A DNA stretch of 64,000 nucleotides from Marivita sp046592965 (lineage in GTDB: Bacteria; Pseudomonadota; Alphaproteobacteria; Rhodobacterales; Rhodobacteraceae): NCBI RefSeq assembly GCF_046592965.1, contig NZ_JBISBV010000006.1:186001-250000 (forward strand). The letters are read 5' to 3'. This document shows positions 60,735-64,000 of the stretch, one piece after another. How positions within the stretch are numbered: position 1 is the first letter of the stretch; every line of letters begins with the position of its first letter. The notes below the pieces were generated by a model, which was given only the letters and a program-made list of their open reading frames with translations, was not told the DNA's origin and ran no database searches. Both the position numbers and the translations under genes were made by a program.

Positions 60735-61766
60735 TTAGTCGGGGTCGCGCTTTTTGCGGCCCCGCGCCTGACCGTCCTTGACCATCCGCCCGAACGCCTT
60801 TTGCTGCGCGCGTGATTGCGCCAGGGTTTGCGTGTTGTGACGGTCCTCGCGGCTGAGTTTTTGCCAGCGCGCGAGCCGCGACGCGCTCAACGTGCCGGAC
60901 TGGATGGCCGCCTTGACCGCGCATCCGGGTTCGGACTCGTGGGCGCAGTCGGAAAAGCGGCACTGGGCGGCGAGGGTTTCGATGTCGTCGAACAACTCCT
61001 CCAGCCCCTCGCCAGAGCCTGATAGTTGCAATTCGCGCATCCCCGGCGTGTCGATCAGCCAGCCGCCGTTGATGGTGCGCCGCAGCGCGCGATGGGTCGT
61101 GGTGTGGCGGCCCTTGTAGTCGTCCGAGCGCACGGCTTGCGTTGTCGCGTCCTCGCCGGTGAGCGCGTTGCGCAAGGTTGTCTTGCCGACGCCGGACGAG
61201 CCCAGCAGGGCCAGGGTTTGTGCGTTTCCGCACCAGGAGGCGAGGCGCGTGACCTCGTCGGGGTTCTTGGCGTTGAGAGCGATGGCGGTGACCAGCGGAG
61301 ACAGCCGTTCGGCCTGACGGCGGAACGGGGCCGGATCGTCGCACATGTCGGCCTTGGTGAGGATCACCAGCGGCAGCGCGCCGGACGCCAGCGCGAGCGC
61401 GAGGTAGCGTTCCAGCCGGGCGATATTGAAATCTTCGTTGCAGCTTGTCACCAGTCCGACGGTGTCGACATTGGCGGCGATCCGTTGCGTGGCGATCGTG
61501 TGACCGGCGGCCTTGCGATGCAGATCGGTGCGCGGTGTGAGGCGGCGCTTGGCGGTGCCGGCCTCATACAGCACCCAGTCGCCCACGGCATAGGCGCTGG
61601 CGGGTTCGGAGGGGGTGAGGCGGATGTCGCCATCCTGCGTCAGGGCAATCAGTTGGGTGCGGTGCACTTCGGAGATGCGGGCGGGCACCAGACCCGCGTC
61701 GTCCGGCGTGATCTGTCGGGCGAAATGGTCCGACCATCCAAGATCGGTGAGTGAATATCGTGTCAA
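60735..61766 (-). CDS. rsgA: Ribosome small-subunit-dependent GTPase A
   Basis: This 343-aa circularly permuted GTPase has an N-terminal OB-like domain, then G4 VILTKAD, G1 LLGSSGVGKTTLRNAL, G3 LIDTPGMREL and the C-terminal zinc cluster CRFSDCAHESEPGC. The order G4-G1-G3 is diagnostic. It matures the 30S subunit late in assembly. It stands alone on the minus strand. An unusually short basic tail (GQARGRKKRDPD) closes the protein. Confidence 0.94.
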   Translation of the reverse strand: MTRYSLTDLGWSDHFARQITPDDAGLVPARISEVHRTQLIALTQDGDIRLTPSEPASAYAVGDWVLYEAGTAKRRLTPRTDLHRKAAGHTIATQRIAANVDTVGLVTSCNEDFNIARLERYLALALASGALPLVILTKADMCDDPAPFRRQAERLSPLVTAIALNAKNPDEVTRLASWCGNAQTLALLGSSGVGKTTLRNALTGEDATTQAVRSDDYKGRHTTTHRALRRTINGGWLIDTPGMRELQLSGSGEGLEELFDDIETLAAQCRFSDCAHESEPGCAVKAAIQSGTLSASRLARWQKLSREDRHNTQTLAQSRAQQKAFGRMVKDGQARGRKKRDPD

Positions 61767-61885
61767 AGACTGTTTCCTGACGGCGCGGTCCGCCGTGGGT
61801 TCATGGCCCCTCCAAAATACGGTGCCGCGCGGCGTGGCGCAAGCGCTCTCTGGTCATTTGGCAAGGGCATTGCTAAGCGGTCGGA

Positions 61886-62692
61886 ATGACTCTGCCAGCA
61901 CCCGCAACCGTTGCCTGTATCAAATGGGGCACTCCGTTCGGACCGGAATATGTGAACCGGCTTTATTCCGGTGTGCGCCGCAACCTCGCATGTCCGGTGC
62001 GCTTTGTATGTATGACCGAGGATGCGCGCGGTCTGCACCCGGATATCGAGGTGATCGACCTGGCGGTCGAGCCGTTTGCCGAACCGATGGGCGAGGCGCT
62101 GAAGGTCGCGAACCGGCAAGGCGCGATGCGCAAGGTTTCGCTGTTCCGGCGCGGTGTCATCCCTGATTTGCAGGGGCCGGTCTTGGGCTTTGATCTCGAC
62201 GTGGTGATCACCGGCGGGTTGGATGAATTGCTTGACCTTGCGCCCGGTGACGTTGTCATGCGCCATGACTGGGTGGAGGCGCGCAAGGGACGGCCGACCG
62301 GGCATGGATCGGTGTTTCGGTTTGATCCGGCGGTGCATGGGTTTCTTTATGATGATCTCGCGGCGCAGCCTTACGGAGAGGTTGAAGCTGCGCGGGGTTC
62401 GGAGCAGAGATACACCTCGCACAAGGCGATGGAGAATGGAGTTTTCACATATATTCCGGAGGATTGGGTGGTCAGCTTCAAGTATGACTGCAACCCGTTT
62501 CCGCGCAATTACCTGCATGAGGCGAGATTGCCGGAGCGCGCGAAGGTGGTGTGTTTTCATGGTCGTCCCAAGATGCCCGAAGCGATTGCGGGGTATCACA
62601 AATCGCTGATCCGCTACGCCAGGCCGACGCACTGGTTGCAGGATCACTGGGTCGATCGGGCGCGGGCGGATTTGGGGGATCGCTGGGCATAG
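61886..62692 (+). CDS. Glycosyltransferase-like protein with DxD motif, function unknown
   Basis: This 268-aa protein has the opening ATVACIKWGTPFGPEYVNRLYSGVRRNL and the acidic GFDLDVVITGGLDEL at about residues 101-115, the DxD position of GT-A folds. The late segments MENGVFTYIPEDWVVSFKYDC and VCFHGRPKMPEAI are conserved in many proteobacterial proteins annotated as glycosyltransferases. Donor and acceptor are unknown. It has no signal peptide. It is unrelated in context to the similar-sized protein at 15059-16063; both are stand-alone genes. A degenerate hairpin element follows. Confidence 0.7.
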   Translation: MTLPAPATVACIKWGTPFGPEYVNRLYSGVRRNLACPVRFVCMTEDARGLHPDIEVIDLAVEPFAEPMGEALKVANRQGAMRKVSLFRRGVIPDLQGPVLGFDLDVVITGGLDELLDLAPGDVVMRHDWVEARKGRPTGHGSVFRFDPAVHGFLYDDLAAQPYGEVEAARGSEQRYTSHKAMENGVFTYIPEDWVVSFKYDCNPFPRNYLHEARLPERAKVVCFHGRPKMPEAIAGYHKSLIRYARPTHWLQDHWVDRARADLGDRWA

Positions 62693-62723
62693 TGGTGCTG
62701 CGACGGCCGTTTCGGGAGCGATT

Positions 62724-62760
62724 CCCCAAACCCCCGGAGTATTTTTCAAGAGAAGAAGGA
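62724..62760 (+). repeat. Degenerate copy of the dispersed element (tail only)
   Basis: CCCCAAACCCCCGGAGTATTT followed by AAGAGAAGAAGG shares the GAGTATTT and AAGAAG tail with copies 1-3 but lacks the GGGGCTCTGCCCC hairpin. It follows the glycosyltransferase-like gene. Confidence 0.4.
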
Positions 62761-62848
62761 TGCGGCGCGGCGTGTGTGTGCGCCCTTGCGAGAGTTGAGG
62801 CGATCGCGCTAAGAGCGAACCTAGAGAATTTGAGGGAAGGACGAGGCC

Positions 62849-64000
62849 ATGCGTCGTGTTGTTGTGACAGGCTTGGGATTGGTGACACCGCTTGCGGACG
62901 GGGTCGAGGCGACGTGGCGCAGGCTGCTTGACGGGCAGTCGGGCGCTGGCACGATCACGCGGTTTGACGCGAGCCATCTTGCCACGACCTATGCCTGCGA
63001 GGTGCCGATGGGAGACGGGTCGGACGATACGTTCAACCGGGACACCTATCTGGACAAGAAAGAGCAGCGCAAGGTTGACGATTTCATCCAGTTCGGTCTG
63101 GCGGCTGCGCATCAGGCGGTGCGGGATGCCGATTGGATGCCCGAGGACGAGGAAAGCCGGTTGCGCACCGGTGTGATGATCGGCTCGGGGATTGGCGGGT
63201 TGAACTCGATTGCCGAAACGGCGCTGTTGATCCGCGACAAGGGGCCGAAGCGCGTGTCGCCGTTTTTCGTGCCCGGCGCGTTGATCAACCTGATTTCGGG
63301 CAATGTGTCGATCAAGTACGGCTTCAAGGGGCCGAACCATGCGGTTGTAACGGCGTGTTCGACCGGCGCACATGCGATTGGCGATGCGTCGCGGTTGATC
63401 ATGTTCGGCGATGCCGATGTGATGATCGCCGGCGGGGCCGAGGCCACGATTTCCGAGATCGGGATTGCCGGGTTCAACGCGTGCAAGGCGCTGTCGACCA
63501 AGCGTGGCGATGATCCGCAGGCGGCGAGCCGGCCCTATGACGCGGATCGCGATGGGTTCGTGATGGGCGAAGGTGCCGGAATCGTGGTGCTTGAGGAATA
63601 CGAGCACGCCAAGGCGCGCGGTGCGAAGATTTATGCCGAAGTGTGCGGCTACGGTCTGTCGGGTGACGCGCATCATATCACGGCACCCTCCGAGGATGGC
63701 GAGGGCGGCGAGCGGTCGATGCGGGCGGCGCTGAAGCATGCCGGACTGGAGCCTGCTGACATTGACTATATCAACGCGCATGGCACCTCGACGATGGCTG
63801 ATGTCATCGAACTGGCGGCTGTCGAGCGGCTGATGGGGAACGCGGCATCGAGCGTGACGATGTCATCGACCAAGTCGATGACGGGGCATCTTTTGGGGGC
63901 GGCCGGTGCCATTGAGGCAATTTTCTCGATCCTGGCGATCCGCGATCAGGTGGCGCCGCCGACGATCAATCTGGACAATCCGGCTGTCGACACGCCCGTG
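62849..64000 (+). CDS. fabF: Beta-ketoacyl-ACP synthase II, N-terminal part
   Basis: The first 384 residues of a KAS-II enzyme are present; the gene runs off the right edge. RRVVVTGLGLVTPLADGVEATW, the active-site Cys170 in VVTACSTGAHAIG, the first catalytic His in INAHGTSTMADVIE and the second in MSSTKSMTGHLLGAAGA are all in place. It condenses acyl-ACP with malonyl-ACP in fatty-acid elongation. GGACGAGG precedes ATG 62849. acpP/fabG are not in view. Confidence 0.95.
   Translation, partial: MRRVVVTGLGLVTPLADGVEATWRRLLDGQSGAGTITRFDASHLATTYACEVPMGDGSDDTFNRDTYLDKKEQRKVDDFIQFGLAAAHQAVRDADWMPEDEESRLRTGVMIGSGIGGLNSIAETALLIRDKGPKRVSPFFVPGALINLISGNVSIKYGFKGPNHAVVTACSTGAHAIGDASRLIMFGDADVMIAGGAEATISEIGIAGFNACKALSTKRGDDPQAASRPYDADRDGFVMGEGAGIVVLEEYEHAKARGAKIYAEVCGYGLSGDAHHITAPSEDGEGGERSMRAALKHAGLEPADIDYINAHGTSTMADVIELAAVERLMGNAASSVTMSSTKSMTGHLLGAAGAIEAIFSILAIRDQVAPPTINLDNPAVDTPV

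Noticed and set aside
1..64000. CRISPR arrays, tRNA/rRNA genes, prophage or insertion sequences
   Set aside because: I saw no regularly spaced repeats, cloverleaf-like segments, transposase or integrase genes in the window by inspection. A tRNAscan/CRISPR scan could still reveal something subtle.

Overview
The window is high-GC chromosomal DNA from an alphaproteobacterium, almost certainly Rhodobacteraceae (Roseobacter group). The evidence is the gene repertoire: a SUV3-like helicase / S4 protein / FdxA / CarD block, an ScfR-type regulator beside pccB-pccA-methylmalonyl-CoA mutase, a ligase-associated exonuclease, many small lipoproteins, and TAGGCT or GCTAAA-type -10 boxes. I saw no tRNA, rRNA, CRISPR array, prophage or insertion sequence. 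Nearly all of it is ordinary core and metabolic chromosome.

Layout. 1-8 kb: the 5' part of pepF; an ATP-dependent DNA ligase with its ligase-associated exonuclease; an alpha/beta hydrolase with an SCP2 protein; a TPR protein; and a large SUV3-like helicase. 8-16 kb: an S4 RNA-binding protein, fdxA, carD, a CPA2 cation/proton antiporter, an 824-aa protein that looks like a PilM/GspL-PilP fusion, a SIMPL protein and a DxD glycosyltransferase-like protein. 16-20.5 kb: a three-gene binding-protein-dependent ABC importer of the AfuABC type. 20.5-30 kb: an apparent catabolic and uptake locus. It has a fumarylpyruvate-hydrolase-like protein, a Rieske oxygenase, a LysR regulator with two matching palindromes, an M29/NicX-like metalloprotein, a polar-amino-acid-type ABC importer and two carboxymuconolactone-decarboxylase-like proteins. 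30-42 kb: an MscS channel, glpR/glpD/glpK, a quinone oxidoreductase, metY, an HWE histidine kinase, gatC-gatA, a lipoprotein and an AmpD-like amidase.

42.5-55.2 kb is the propionyl-CoA / methylmalonyl-CoA locus: an ScfR-family regulator, an MFS exporter, pccB, four small proteins, pccA, a membrane protein, a DUF4174 protein, a sulfotransferase-like protein and methylmalonyl-CoA mutase. TTTGCA-type boxes lie upstream of both the regulator and pccB, consistent with propionyl-CoA control. Small structured elements sit between pccB and pccA: a hairpin over the ribosome binding site of a 48-aa lipoprotein gene, and a short promoter-to-terminator unit that may be an sRNA. 55-64 kb: a VOC protein, a TerB/J-domain protein, an endonuclease/exonuclease/phosphatase-family protein, a small secreted protein, a YeeE/YedE sulfur transporter, an M20 amidohydrolase, rsgA, a second glycosyltransferase-like protein and the 5' part of a FabF-type ketoacyl synthase. 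A dispersed sequence element (hairpin plus a conserved AGGTATTT..CCCAAAGAAG tail) occurs in three good copies and one degenerate copy between genes.

Nothing here is clearly a new defence or mobile system. The most interesting leads are the pilus-like fusion protein, the RNA structure at 47.47-47.52 kb, the candidate sRNA at 48.2-48.3 kb, the paired ATTA-N7-TAAT operators, and the unassigned catabolic locus.
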